Source: Anarhynchus alexandrinus (lineage: Eukaryota; Chordata; Aves; Charadriiformes; Charadriidae). From it: a stretch of DNA of 64,000 nt. A program made the position numbers and the translations under genes. The stretch spans positions 3,171,748 through 3,235,747 of the forward strand of contig VUYV01000082.1 of the NCBI GenBank assembly GCA_008711295.1. Reading direction: 5' to 3'. The first letter of the stretch is position 1. Every line of letters starts with the position of its first letter. This document shows, piece after piece, positions 1-11,100 of the stretch. The notes beneath the pieces are model-generated. The model was not told the DNA's origin. It did not search any database and saw nothing but the letters and a program-made list of their open reading frames with translations.

Positions 1-589
1 CTTACGTTTTTCAGGAGGTTTGCTGTGTTGTGCAAGGCAGTGTTGTTATAGGGAATATTATTTTAACTGTAAGTGGTAATGCAGTGGTAGCTACCTGAAC
101 ACATTGTTCCCACCTTGGTCAATGGCTTATTCTTTTATTTTTTACTCTTGTTCTCACTGTGCCTGTTCCCACCTTGCACATGTTTGCCCTGGAGTTGGGT
201 GCTACTTGTGATAACAGTGGCTAACAAAAGTCCAGCCGCAACACGGGCTTGGCCCAAGGCTTAGCACAGATCTATGTGTGTGCTGTCTGGCACAGGGTGT
301 GGAGTGACATAGAGGGAAAGGGAACTGAGCAAAGCAATATTAGGCACAGTGCAAGAGTCCTCTGCTTGCAGTAAGCTGAAACTGGAAAACATAGGAAGTG
401 GAGTGATCTAATAAATAGTGAGGAAGCTGCTGCAGGGATGGGCAGGAGGTGAGGTACCTTGAATTAGAGCTCTCCTTTCTATATTTGGGATGGGAGTGAA
501 GGCAGAGTTGGCTGGATTCTGGGTAACAAGCTGTTTGGATCAAAGGTGGTTGTCTCCCCTCTAAAATAGCATGTTGATCCTTCCTTCAG
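1..589 (+). other. EIF3L: EIF3L intron (partial)
   Basis: This stretch precedes the first visible EIF3L coding exon and ends in a good acceptor (pyrimidine-rich CCTTCCTTCAG up to 589). I found no sequence matching the residues that precede Ser-Met-Tyr in EIF3L, so I read all of it as intron. No repeat or RNA gene seen. Confidence 0.75.
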
Positions 590-3500
590 AGCATGTATTC
601 CCGGGTGCCTGAGTGCCAGGTGACCACCTATTACTATGTGGGCTTTGCATACCTGATGATGCGGCGTTACCAGGATGCCATCCGTGTCTTTGCCAACATC
701 CTTCTCTACATCCAGAGGACCAAGAGCATGTTTCAGAGGACAACTTACAAGTACGAGATGGTAAGAGATAGAATAGGTCTAGGCTTCCCAAAAGAAAAAC
801 CTGCTGTCTTCTTTCCTGCCCCTCCTCTGTCACCTGATAACCTACATCTAATAGTCCAGCCTTATTTTCCCAGACTGTGCTGCTTGGTGGTGGCCGGGGA
901 TCCTTTGATCTTCTTTGCCATATTTACAATATTTCCTCTTAGCTGTGTTAGTAGTTTCTTTGGTTGTTCACCGTGCAGTTGCCCCAGCTCCATCTGCTCT
1001 CTCACTCTAGGCAGTGTTGTTAATGAGTATCAGCTGCGAATGATACGCTTGTCGATGCTTCTTCAAACTCAGTCCTATTCCTAGTCCAGTCCTGCATTTC
1101 AGGCTACTGCCATTATTTAATATATTTCCATTATCAGATAATCATTCACAAGCTGTTTAACTCAGCATGGCTGAAACAAAGATCCTGTCTCTTTCCACCT
1201 AAGCTGTCTCTGGTGGCAGTTTTACCCCCTGTTGCTGCTGTCTCCTCTTCATCCTTATGATTCATTTCTAACTGTTTGTGTAGCCAAATCCTGCTGTTCT
1301 TAATTTCACCATACTTAAAAAATTTGGTATGTCCGTTTCAACCACACAGCTGTCTGTTTCATCCCACGCTCGGATAAATCTTCCTTCTCAGTCTTTTCTT
1401 CACTGGCCTCCCTGATAACTGTCCCTTGTCAGGAGATGGCCGTTAAACGGTCTGTCTTCCCTTCTCCTTTGCCCTTTTTTTGCACCAAAGCAGTCAAACC
1501 TGCTTCTGGCCGTCCAGGTTCTCTATGGCTCTGGATACATTCACTCTGTACTTTACCCTTGTCCAGACCACTTTTTCATTGATGAGTGCCTTGATACGGC
1601 ATTCATCTGCTGTGCCCAGAGTGTCCGGAGTCACTGCTGCTTTGTGCTGTCCTCCCTGAGCATTAGGACCATCAGTGCTCTGGTAAAGGGTCTTTCTCTG
1701 AAAAACGCAGCTCCCAGCTTCCTCCTACACCATAGGGCCTGAGCACGTTGACAAGCTAACAGGTTCTCTCTGTCTCAGATTAACAAGCAGAATGAGCAGA
1801 TGCACGCACTCCTGGCCATCGCCCTCACCATGTACCCCATGCGCATAGATGAGAGCATCCACTTGCAGCTGCGCGAGAAATACGGGGATAAGATGCTGCG
1901 CATGCAGAAGGGTGATGCACAAGTCTATGAGGAGCTCTTCAGTTACGCTTGCCCCAAGTTCCTGTCCCCCGTGGTGCCCAATTACGACAACGTGCACCCC
2001 AATTACCACAAGGAGCCCTTCCTGCAGCAGCTCAAGGTCTTTGCTGATGAGGTTCAGCAGCAGGCCCAGCTCTCCACCATCCGTAGCTTCCTCAAGCTCT
2101 ACACCACCATGCCCGTGGCCAAGCTGGCTGGCTTCTTAGACCTCACAGAACAGGAGTTTCGTATCCAGCTACTCGTCTTCAAGCACAAGATGAAGAACCT
2201 GGTATGGACCAGTGGCATATCTGCCCTGGATGGGGAGTTCCAGTCTGCCTCTGAGGTCGACTTCTATATTGACAAGGTTGGTATCTGCCCCTTGCTCGCT
2301 AGGAAACTGGAAGTGGTGGCAGCACCTGGTTTTGCTGCAGTCTGTGGGAAACATCCCTTCCTTCTTTACCATGTGAAGGGCTTGGCTGCCCACAGTGAAG
2401 CGTAGTAGAAGTATCAGTGGATGAACAGTGATGGGATATCACAGGCAGCTTTGGCAGTCGTTGAACCCAGAAAGCAAAGGTCCTAAATGTCTTCCCCAGG
2501 ACAGAGGGAACTGTTCGTAATTATTCTTGGGAGGTGACAGTTGGGTGATAGATAGTGCTGTCAGTGTGTCAGGTGGGATTGTCAGCTTTGTACATCTCCC
2601 CCACGTCTCTCCTTTGCTTGACAAAGTAGGGATCTTGCTTGGTCATGTCAAAGGTCCATTTTTCACTGGAGCAGCATTTAGCTCTGTCTGCTCTAGGAGG
2701 AATTGAAACACAAGGTATGATCCTGTCACTGTCCTGGCCTTGGAGCTCCAGGCACCAGGAAGCATAGCAAAGAGTCTTTTAGGACTTAATTTTCAAAGAA
2801 GATAGCAGTAATCATTACGTTTCTTGCTAGGAAGAACAGGTTGCCCCTTGTTCTTGGTCCTTAGAGCAGACTTGTTCCTACAAGGTCTCATGCTATGTCT
2901 CAGCCTGGCTCTCCTGGTAGATAGCATGACTTGGAGCTGCTGGTAGAGGGAAGCAGAGCATGAATCGGGGTTGGGACTGTCAAACTGACAAAAATAAGAG
3001 ACAAAACCAGTCAGAATGTGCAAGAATGGGGGAAATGAATATGGTGTGAATTTGGGACCCATCCCAGGCAAAGGTATAGGGAAGGCAGCCTGTAGAGAAC
3101 TGAATGGTTGCTCTGGGACTAGCACAGGTCAGGTATGTGTGATGCTGAACCAGGGCTGCTGGATTGAAGCCCCTTTGGTTGCTCTTCCCGTCTGGCAGTG
3201 CTTGCTGTCTCCTTGCTAGTGCTGTCCTTTTCCTGACCTCATGCTGTTCTCCCCAGGACATGATCCACATCGCAGACACAAAGGTTGCTCGACGCTATGG
3301 GGACTTCTTCATCCGCCAGATCCACAAGTTTGAGGAGGTGAGGGCAGGAGAACTGTGTAGCTCTGTAAGAAAGGTGGGGTAAGCATTGGGTTGTGCAGGC
3401 GCTGGAGGAGGCATGCTTGGTGAGATGGCTGTGCGATGCCTCGCTGGGGTGAGTCCAGGCTCTGCGAGGCACTGGGCAAAGGCAGGTGGTTTAAGCAGCA

Positions 3501-4123
3501 GCTGCTGGCCTGTGAAGGATGATATGTTTTTGTGTGAGAAGTGCTCATTTGAGCCACAGTGGAAAAGGAGGTTTTTACTGTCCAAAGGCACTGACTCCAC
3601 TGTCCCTAGACAATTGTGGTGTTCCTGTCAGTAACACAACCAAAATCGTATATCTGCGCTGATAACTAGGGCTCTAGAAAGTGGCTTCAAAGATTCCTGG
3701 AGCACAGATGACTTCAGCATTGTGCTCAGCCAGGAGGTGACATTCTGTCACTGCTCCACTCTCCCAACAGAGGCTGCTGTGCACTGGAAACAGGCAGCAA
3801 AATCCTGAGATGTGGGGACTTGAGCAATACAGGGTTGCAATACCACTACTAGAAGTTTGCACGCTCTCTTCTCTCCACATCTTCCTCTGCTGTCTTGGAG
3901 AGGAGGAGGGAGTTTTACTACTTCCCCTTCTATTTCGCACACTGCCCGCACTTGGCCTGGCAGCTCTTTTTGTCAGAGAGTTGGAGAGGAAGGAGTAGAG
4001 GCATTGGATAAAGGCTACTGAGGGGAACAATAGTGTATGTTAATCACTATGTATTTTTCTGACCTTTGCTTTCTCTAATTCCAGCTGAATCGAACCCTGA
4101 AGAAGATGGGCCAGAGACCCTAA
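590..4123 (+). CDS. EIF3L: Eukaryotic translation initiation factor 3 subunit L, C-terminal part (4 exons)
   Basis: EIF3L is a PCI-domain subunit of the eIF3 complex, which recruits the 40S ribosomal subunit to mRNA in the cytoplasm. Coding exons are 590-760, 1779-2276, 3257-3337 and 4085-4123. All junctions are phase 0 with GT/AG borders, and TAA is at 4121-4123. They encode the last 262 residues of a protein of about 564 in human; the 5' exons lie outside the window. The translation runs from [20 protein letters not shown] through the PCI region ([20 protein letters not shown]) to the C-terminus KKMGQRP, nearly identical to my memory of the human protein. The 498-bp exon 1779-2276 carries most of the PCI domain. 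It is the upstream neighbour of MICALL1 in the same orientation, as in human. Identification is secure; only truncation by the window edge limits it. Confidence 0.97.
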
Positions 4124-4335
4124 AACTTCTGTGGATGCAGTGATCGGCCTGTGCAGAGAAGTGGGTGGGAGAGATTATTCTCTTTGCAGTGAGGGAGGGG
4201 AGCTCAGGGTTCTGGCATTTCTGGAATCTCCTGTGATTCTGAAGGTTTTTTGTACTTAAATAAGCAGACTCATTTGGCTCAAACTATCCTACAAAGGACA
4301 AGACATCTAATAAATTAGTGGAATTTTCCTTGTGA
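4124..4335 (+). other. EIF3L: EIF3L 3'UTR
   Basis: This short 3' untranslated region follows the TAA at 4121-4123 and runs to the expected cleavage zone 15-25 nt after the AATAAA at 4309. A GT-rich stretch (CCTTGTGAGC and beyond) follows the signal, as expected for cleavage. Confidence 0.8.
4309..4314 (+). terminator. EIF3L: EIF3L poly(A) signal AATAAA
   Basis: Canonical AATAAA, 186 bases after the EIF3L stop codon and the first one in this orientation. It sets the 3' end of the gene near 4330-4340. Confidence 0.85.
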
Positions 4336-7300
4336 GCATTCAGTATCTGATGTACTAATTTATTTTTTCCTCCGTGGAAGAATATAATTGCATCTGGAGA
4401 CATGGGCAGCTGCTGTTATCTGCTCTCTTTGGTCCATGCTGTTGCAGGTAACAGCAGGGAGCAGATCTCTTTCCATGCTCTGTAAAGACACTGTGCACAG
4501 TGAACAGGGAAGGCTGCGGAACTGATGAAGAGAAAATTAGCTGTTCCACAGTGTTTCCACAGGATAGGGAAAGAGATGCGAGCTAATATTCCTTTTAGCT
4601 CTTGCCCCACACATTGAATAAACCTGAGTTGTAGTTGCATTCCTAGAAGGTTGCATTTTTGCCTTCCCACCCCCCACTTTTTTTTTTTTCTTAGTTGCTA
4701 TGAAGTAGAAATGCTCCAAAGGGGATTGACAAGTTTTTAAAGGAAGGGGGAGGATTTTTGTAAACATTCAACCACTGTTAACTTTGGTCATCTGATCAGA
4801 TGTCCTTGCTGGAGGTTGTGTTTTATTTCAGCATAAGTGATGCCCAAGTTCTGGCCCTTAATTTAATGGAGTTCAGTTTCTCCGGAAAACTCCCTGAGGG
4901 CATTTAATTTGTAAAAACCCTTAAAATGCTGATTTTCCCAGCTCTCCAGCCACTTTGGATTCTTCAGTGCAAACCTGCAGTGCCTTGACAGAGAAAAAAC
5001 AGTTGAAAACTAGCCCTATGAAGGAATCAAGGGCATGTAAATATCGGGGAAGAGAATGCAAAGAATGAATCCCATCTCATCTACCCTCTGCACCCTCTCT
5101 CCTGTCTCCTTTTGCAGACTGTCTTTAAATAGTTCAGTGTTTGATTGGTAGAAACAGGTGCCAGTGAAAAATCTGCGTGTGTAATAGCAAAGCTGCACAA
5201 AGCATGCCTCGTATATACCATCTGCCTTTTCATACCCCCTCCCTCTCATTCCTTTCCACTGAGAGAGGGGTCCTGGCAGTCCAGCTTGGCTTCGTATGCG
5301 AATCTGTTTAGAATTCAGGAATAATTAGCCTTTGTTGGATTATAGGCCGTGTTTGAATGAGGGTCAAGTTTCTGGTGTCCTAGATACTGCTCAGAAGTAA
5401 ACTGTTTCCCATCACAAAGTCATGTAACTCGGGCAGACAGGGTATGGGCAGCACAGAGTGGGATTCAATGGGCAACTCCTGCTGGCCTTCTAGCTGTTGC
5501 TGTTAGTGTTACACATGCTACGGATTTACTGCCTCCAGTTCTGAAGGGTTTGAGGCAGCCATATCATTAAGGAAATCAAAGGACTAAGATGCCACTGCAT
5601 TGCAGCAGCCCACAGGAGCTGGGTTCATACCAAGAGAATCGGCTCCTTTTTATTTTTAGGGCTGTCACTTTCGCTTGTGTATATTTACCAACAGCAGCAC
5701 AGTGAGCATAGCTGTCAATGGCAACTCTCCTCCTACTTTCTTGTTATCCAAAGCCTAAATCTTTCACAGAACATGTGCTAAGACAGATGTGATATGTAAC
5801 AGGAGAGCCTCTGGCAGGGCAGTATCTCCATGATCAGTTCTATTTCATAGCATAGCAAAGGAATCCAATGTGTTACTGGGATTTGTGCTGTTTTTAATCT
5901 GTGATTGGCGTGTTGGAATTACAGATTTAATGCATGTATGTTTCATCTTAAACCCTCTAAGGGTTACAGGCTATTCTCGGGTATGAATAGGCTGCTGCTT
6001 GTGTTTGTGTCTGCCAGAGCAGCTTCCAGAGGATGCACAGAGACCGTCTGCCCGCCTGCCTGGCTCCACGCCTTGTCCAAGGGGCCGCTGGAGGTTAACT
6101 GAGCGGGACTGGCACTTGGTGGAACCAAGCCAGGAAGAGCTTGCAGCTCGCTCAGAGAGCGGAAAGATGGGCTCAGCGAGCCGCGGTGCCTGGCACTGCT
6201 TGAAGCTGGAGGAATGCAGGGCGTTCAGCAGCATCAACAGAGCCCCGCCGCTGCTGGAAAGGCGCTCTGCAGGGAGGCGGGGTGGGTTTGTTGCCGCTCG
6301 AGTCTTGCCTGCCGCAGCAGGGTTGGGTTAGTGGAAGTGTTCTGGGGCAGTTCTGGTCGAAATAGTTTTATCAGAGGGAGCCACAGCGCAGCGTTATCTG
6401 CTCTGTGTCTGTCTCTGACCTGCAGTTGTGAAGGGCGTGAGTGTGATTATGGACCCTGGAAAAGACAGTCAAGAAAACATGCCTGATCCTGCTCTCCCTT
6501 AGGAGATACATCAGGAAGACGCTGTCAGGCAGGTCTAGGGGATGCTGAGCAGCCAGCTTGGTCGTTACAAAACTGAGACAATGCTTCATTTCCTTTTTCT
6601 CTATGTAGTAGCTTTTCCCGTGATTTATGCCACAGCTTATCTCGGGCACTGAGGGGAGGCTGCACAAGCCATTCAAGGAGAACTTATTTTTCACTTGTTA
6701 CAGCTCTGGGGCCATGGAGCCATAGAATGAAGCAGTGGAATAGAGGACGGAGGGTGCTAAGCATGAGGTCTGACTGGAGAAAGGAATATAGAGCCCCTTA
6801 AAAAAAAAATGGAGAGGGGACTCCTGCTGGTTTGGGACTGGCAGCAATAAGCTCAACATCTCTGTGATGGATGGGTCTTCCACAGAGGTATCTATTGCCC
6901 CCCTCCTTGCCTAACTGGAGATTAAAAAAAAGTTTAGCAAAATAAACTAACGTTTAATAGTGTGCTTTCTCCCCCTCCTTGTCAGACCATGACACTGAGC
7001 ATGCACGCCAGCTCTCATGACAATCCATCTCCTCAATGTCGCGGGTTCCTGAGATTGTATCGCACCCTTCCTCCGCTTCTTCCAGGGCTTCCTGCGCAGT
7101 GCTGCCTGCGACTCCCAAGTGTCCTTATCTTCAAAGCCCTCCCTGGCCCCGTGCCTGTGCCTACCCCGGGAGCCACCTACGTCCCACACGTACTCCACTG
7201 CCTGATGTTTCCATGTCCTCCGCTGCTGCAGCTGATGCCCCTAAGGACTGCTGAGAACTGCTTCTGCCTCGAGCAGCCTGTGTCTAAGCCTGCAGAGGAT

Positions 7301-7560
7301 CCAGAAATGAGGTTGCCCGGTGGTTTGTTTTTGTTTTTGTTTTTTTCTTTAGCTGAAGTTAAACTGGAATCCAGTCCCAACTGTTTTCAGTTCCTGCTTG
7401 CAGTCCTCCCCCTCCTTCAGGGACTGAGCAGGGGGGAGGGGGATGGGGAAAGGCTGCAACTTTTGTTCAGGGCTTTTCTCTGAGAATTCAGCCTTCCCTG
7501 AGCTGGGGAGAGGTATGGGGCAGACGTGCTCTCCTGGAAAGCAGAAAGCCCCGGGGACTG
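4336..7560. other. EIF3L-MICALL1 intergenic spacer
   Basis: About 3.2 kb between the EIF3L 3' end and the MICALL1 CpG island. It has many short open frames on both strands but no splice-bordered exon, recognisable protein, RNA gene or interspersed repeat. GC content rises after about 6000. A proximal MICALL1 regulatory element could lie here but nothing in the sequence singles one out. Confidence 0.6.
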
Positions 7561-7599
7561 GCTGCTTAGGGCACCGCTCTCTCCCCTTCCCTCCCCTGC

Positions 7600-8170
7600 T
7601 TCCACCTGCCCCGCCGGGGTCTGACCCTCCCACCCCTTTCCCAGCCCTTCCCCTCCTCTCCGGGGAGAGGCCGCGGCGCTCCTCCCTTAGCGAGGGGGAG
7701 CGGGCGGGCACCGGCCCTCCGCCGCGCCGTCCCCCGGGGAAGGGAACGGGCACCTCCGCCTGCCCTGGCCGCCGGTGCGCCGGGACCTGCAGGCCACGCC
7801 CCCTCTAGACTCCGCCCATCGGGGCCACGCCCCCACTTGGACTCCGCTTCCATTCTATGCCACCCCCCCCCGTTTGGGCCCCGCCCCCTGAGCCTCCCCC
7901 GCCCCGCCCCTGGGCTGGCGGCGGCGGGCGGCGGCGGTGGCGGCGGCAGTCGGAGCGGCCGCCCCCATGTCGGGCCCGCGGGGCGCCCTGCAAGCCTGGT
8001 GCCGCCGGCAGTGCGAGGGGTACCGCGGCGTGGAGATCCGCGACCTCAGCGCCTCCTTCCGCGACGGCCTGGCCTTCTGCGCTATCCTCCACCGGCACCG
8101 GCCCGACCTCCTGTGAGTGTGGCGGCGGTGGCGGGTTGCAGGCCGCGCGGCACCGGCCTCGCCTCGCNGG
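7600..8170 (+). promoter_or_regulatory. MICALL1: MICALL1 CpG-island promoter
   Basis: A dense CpG, very GC-rich block surrounds the MICALL1 start codon. It holds several Sp1-type GC boxes, for example CCCCGCCCC at 7879-7887 and a double box in CCCGCCCCGCCCC ending at 7910. An imperfect duplication around CCACGCCCCC lies between about 7793 and 7850. A (GGC)n stretch at about 7918-7950 precedes the ATG and is probably 5'UTR. There is no TATA box, typical of a broadly expressed gene. The transcription start itself cannot be fixed from sequence. The block contains one ambiguous base (8168) just inside intron 1. Confidence 0.8.
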
Positions 8171-11100
8171 TTGGGGGTGGGGGGTTCGCAGGGAGCTGGG
8201 GGAGATGGAGGCGGCGTAGGGAACGGCTCCTGGCTGGCTGGCAGGGAGGGACAGAGTCTCCCTGTGCGCGGACGCGGGGGGGTGTTCAGGGGCAGAGGGC
8301 ACAGCAGTGGCTCCGTCGCTTTCCGAAATAATTGGGTACCGGGATGAAGGATGCCACGTTTCAGTGAGCGACCTTCTGACCCGGGCTCGGAGGCTTGTCA
8401 GGGTCAGCAGGAGTTGCGTGGTGTAAGGCCGAGGAGAGCACAGAGATGCGCTAAGTCCGGCCTGGAGCTAGTGTGCTGCCCTACACCCCCCTGGGAGAGG
8501 TGCCTGCTGGGGAGGAGACACGGTGCTGGCAGCTGGATGTGGGGGTGTTTTGCTTCTGTGAGAGGTGGACATTCCCGCTTCCCCAGGACCAGAGTCCTGC
8601 CTGGCACAGGGATGTTCCCGGCTGCCAGAGGCCCTGGACCATGTTGCTTCTTGCATTTGCTTCCAGCTTGTTTGCTGTGGATGCCGCAGTGGAAGCAGGA
8701 GGCAGCAAATACCATCAGGGATATCAAGCCTTGCTGGCCTCCCCCCGGCACATGGCTTGGAGCTGAGTTCCCTCTGTCCACCTCCCTTTAGCTGGGTGGC
8801 TCTGAGGAGGGACTATGAGCTCCAAGAGGCAGATGGTGATTTAGGATTGCTTTGGGGCACGGTGTCAGGCTGGAGAAACTGGCTGAGCAGCTGGAAGGAA
8901 TCTGCCTCGACCTGCCACCGTAACCCCGCGTGCCCCAGCGCTGCTGGGAATCCGCCTCCCGTCTGCTCTAATCTTTGGTAGCCCTTGCAATGCAGGTAGC
9001 CATCGCCCCACCTTGCCGTGCCTCCGGCGCACACGTGCTGTCAGCAAAGCCCGGTGGTTGTATCCCCTGTCACATTCTGCTCGGGAGCTGGTGGTTCTTC
9101 CTCTGATGTTGCCTGAATTGACCAAATCCCCTTTTATGAGCTGGCCCTGGGATGGCCTTTTGTCACGACAGTAACAAAAAAAGCTATCTCTAGCAGGCAG
9201 AGGGTTGACAGTGACACTGCTGTGGAGCTGTGGTGCCCATAAGAGGGCAAAACGGCCCCATGTTCTTACAAGCAGAAGCTGAACAGGTAGGCTAGAAACC
9301 GAACTGCTGCCTGATGTGTTTCAGGTGAGTACCACAAAACCCTCAGCGTGGCTTTCGGGAGCCACAGAGACGTATGGTGGCTTTGCATCGCTCTGGGTAT
9401 TGAGGGAGCTGAGTGGTCTTGTGTCCCAGCAGCTCCGGTGTGGTGTAGCTGGGACAGAGCCTCTGAAAACTCTCCTGGTCGCAAGGCTGCTGGAGGGGGA
9501 AGAGGCAAATTAAGGACAGGAACACCAGCAACTCCTGTGTTTCTGAATTTTTTATTTTTTTTTTTTTTGGAGAGCGGCACAGCAACTGGGAACTGCAAAG
9601 CAGAAGTTCAGCGAAAGCTTGTAATCAGCACCACTAAAACCACCTGATGCTTTCCCATTAACCGTATTTACCATCCCATTAAGCAGCAGCCGCTGCTCTG
9701 AAGTTGTCAGTGGGCTTAAATCTGCTCCTGGCAGATGTCCTAACTAAATGCTTCACAGGTCCTCCGCACAAGCTGTATTGTAAAGATGAAGCCCAGGGCC
9801 TTACAAGGACATGGCACGTTGTAGAAGGATTTTCAGAGGGTGGTCAGGAGAGTAGCATCATTTCATCTGATTCCAGCTTCTTCAGCCTGTCCCAATTTGG
9901 AAGTGGGAAGATCGGATCAGAGGCAGTAAATCTCCTGACGGCAGAGGAAAAGTGGTTGCCCTTCTTTTCTTCTAAAGTGCTTTCAGTCAGCCCAGCAATG
10001 GGACTTGGCAGGGATCTGCGAGTACGTTGCTGACCTTGGGTGGTCTTCCTTTGTGCGGGGCTCTCCTGGCCTGTGTGACGGGGCTCTCCTGGCCTGTGTG
10101 ACACGGCCGCGCTGCTCCCTGAAGGCTGAAGTTCCTCTGTACTCGGCTGCTTCCCCGCTTCCTGCTGGCTTCCCCTTGAGCCACAGAAGGGAGGAACGAG
10201 CACATCCATACAAGAACTGAACTGGAGCTCTCTTCTCTACCTGTGCGGCACAGCTCTTCTGGCACCTTGATCCTCTAGGCTTTCTTCTGCTGCTGTGGTG
10301 GCTGTTGGTCTGTCCTGGTCGTCTGATCCTGCCCAGACGTGTCCCTGTTGTGCTGCTGTGCTGGTAGGTGACACACTAGGGGAGGCTGTCATGAAAGGCC
10401 ATACGGGTAAGTAAGGCTGAGGACAGTTTTCCACGTGACCCCTGATTTGAACACAGTTGCCTTGGGATAGGGCAGGTGGCATCAGAGCAATGCTCCCCTG
10501 GTGAGCTTCGGAGCAGCTCCTGCAAACCTCTTGGAAACACTGGAAGGTTTCTTTTCTAAAAGAAGTAGACTGGAAGTACCCAGTGTCTACTGAATCCGGC
10601 TAAAGGTGTCTTGAACTCACCACCAAGGATGAGGTGCATATCTATAGGAGCCGCGTGTTGAACCATGAAGCTGAAAGTCCCTGACTCTAGCTCCGCTACT
10701 GTACACACCTCGCTTGGTTTCACTGCCTCTCTCTCCCAGCCGGGGAAACCTGGATTTAGCTTCTGACTGCGCTGTGTGATCTCGAGGCGAGACATTTAAT
10801 CTCTTCTTTTCCCTTGTCAATTAAGCTGGAAGCATCCAGACCAACTTGACAGTGGACCATGGGGATTAATGAGTTTGTTTGCTTAGTGCTCTAGAAATCT
10901 AAAGCACGAAATTAGTGTTTACAAGGCATTTGCTGCAGCTTAGTGAAGCAAAAAGCATCTTTCAGCGTCCCAAGCTGTGCAGCCTCCCCGGAGCCCAGGG
11001 CAAGTTCTTGGCATTTGGGGGCGAGAAGAATAAGAGAGCATGGCACATGCCTTTCAAGTGCTGAGAGACGGAGGCTTGAGGAAAACAGGAGATGAGAGCC

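Noticed and set aside
7793..7870. Repeated CCACGCCCC/ACTCCGC units as a regulatory array
   Set aside because: The copies are imperfect and fall within ordinary GC-box-rich CpG-island sequence; no separate function supported.
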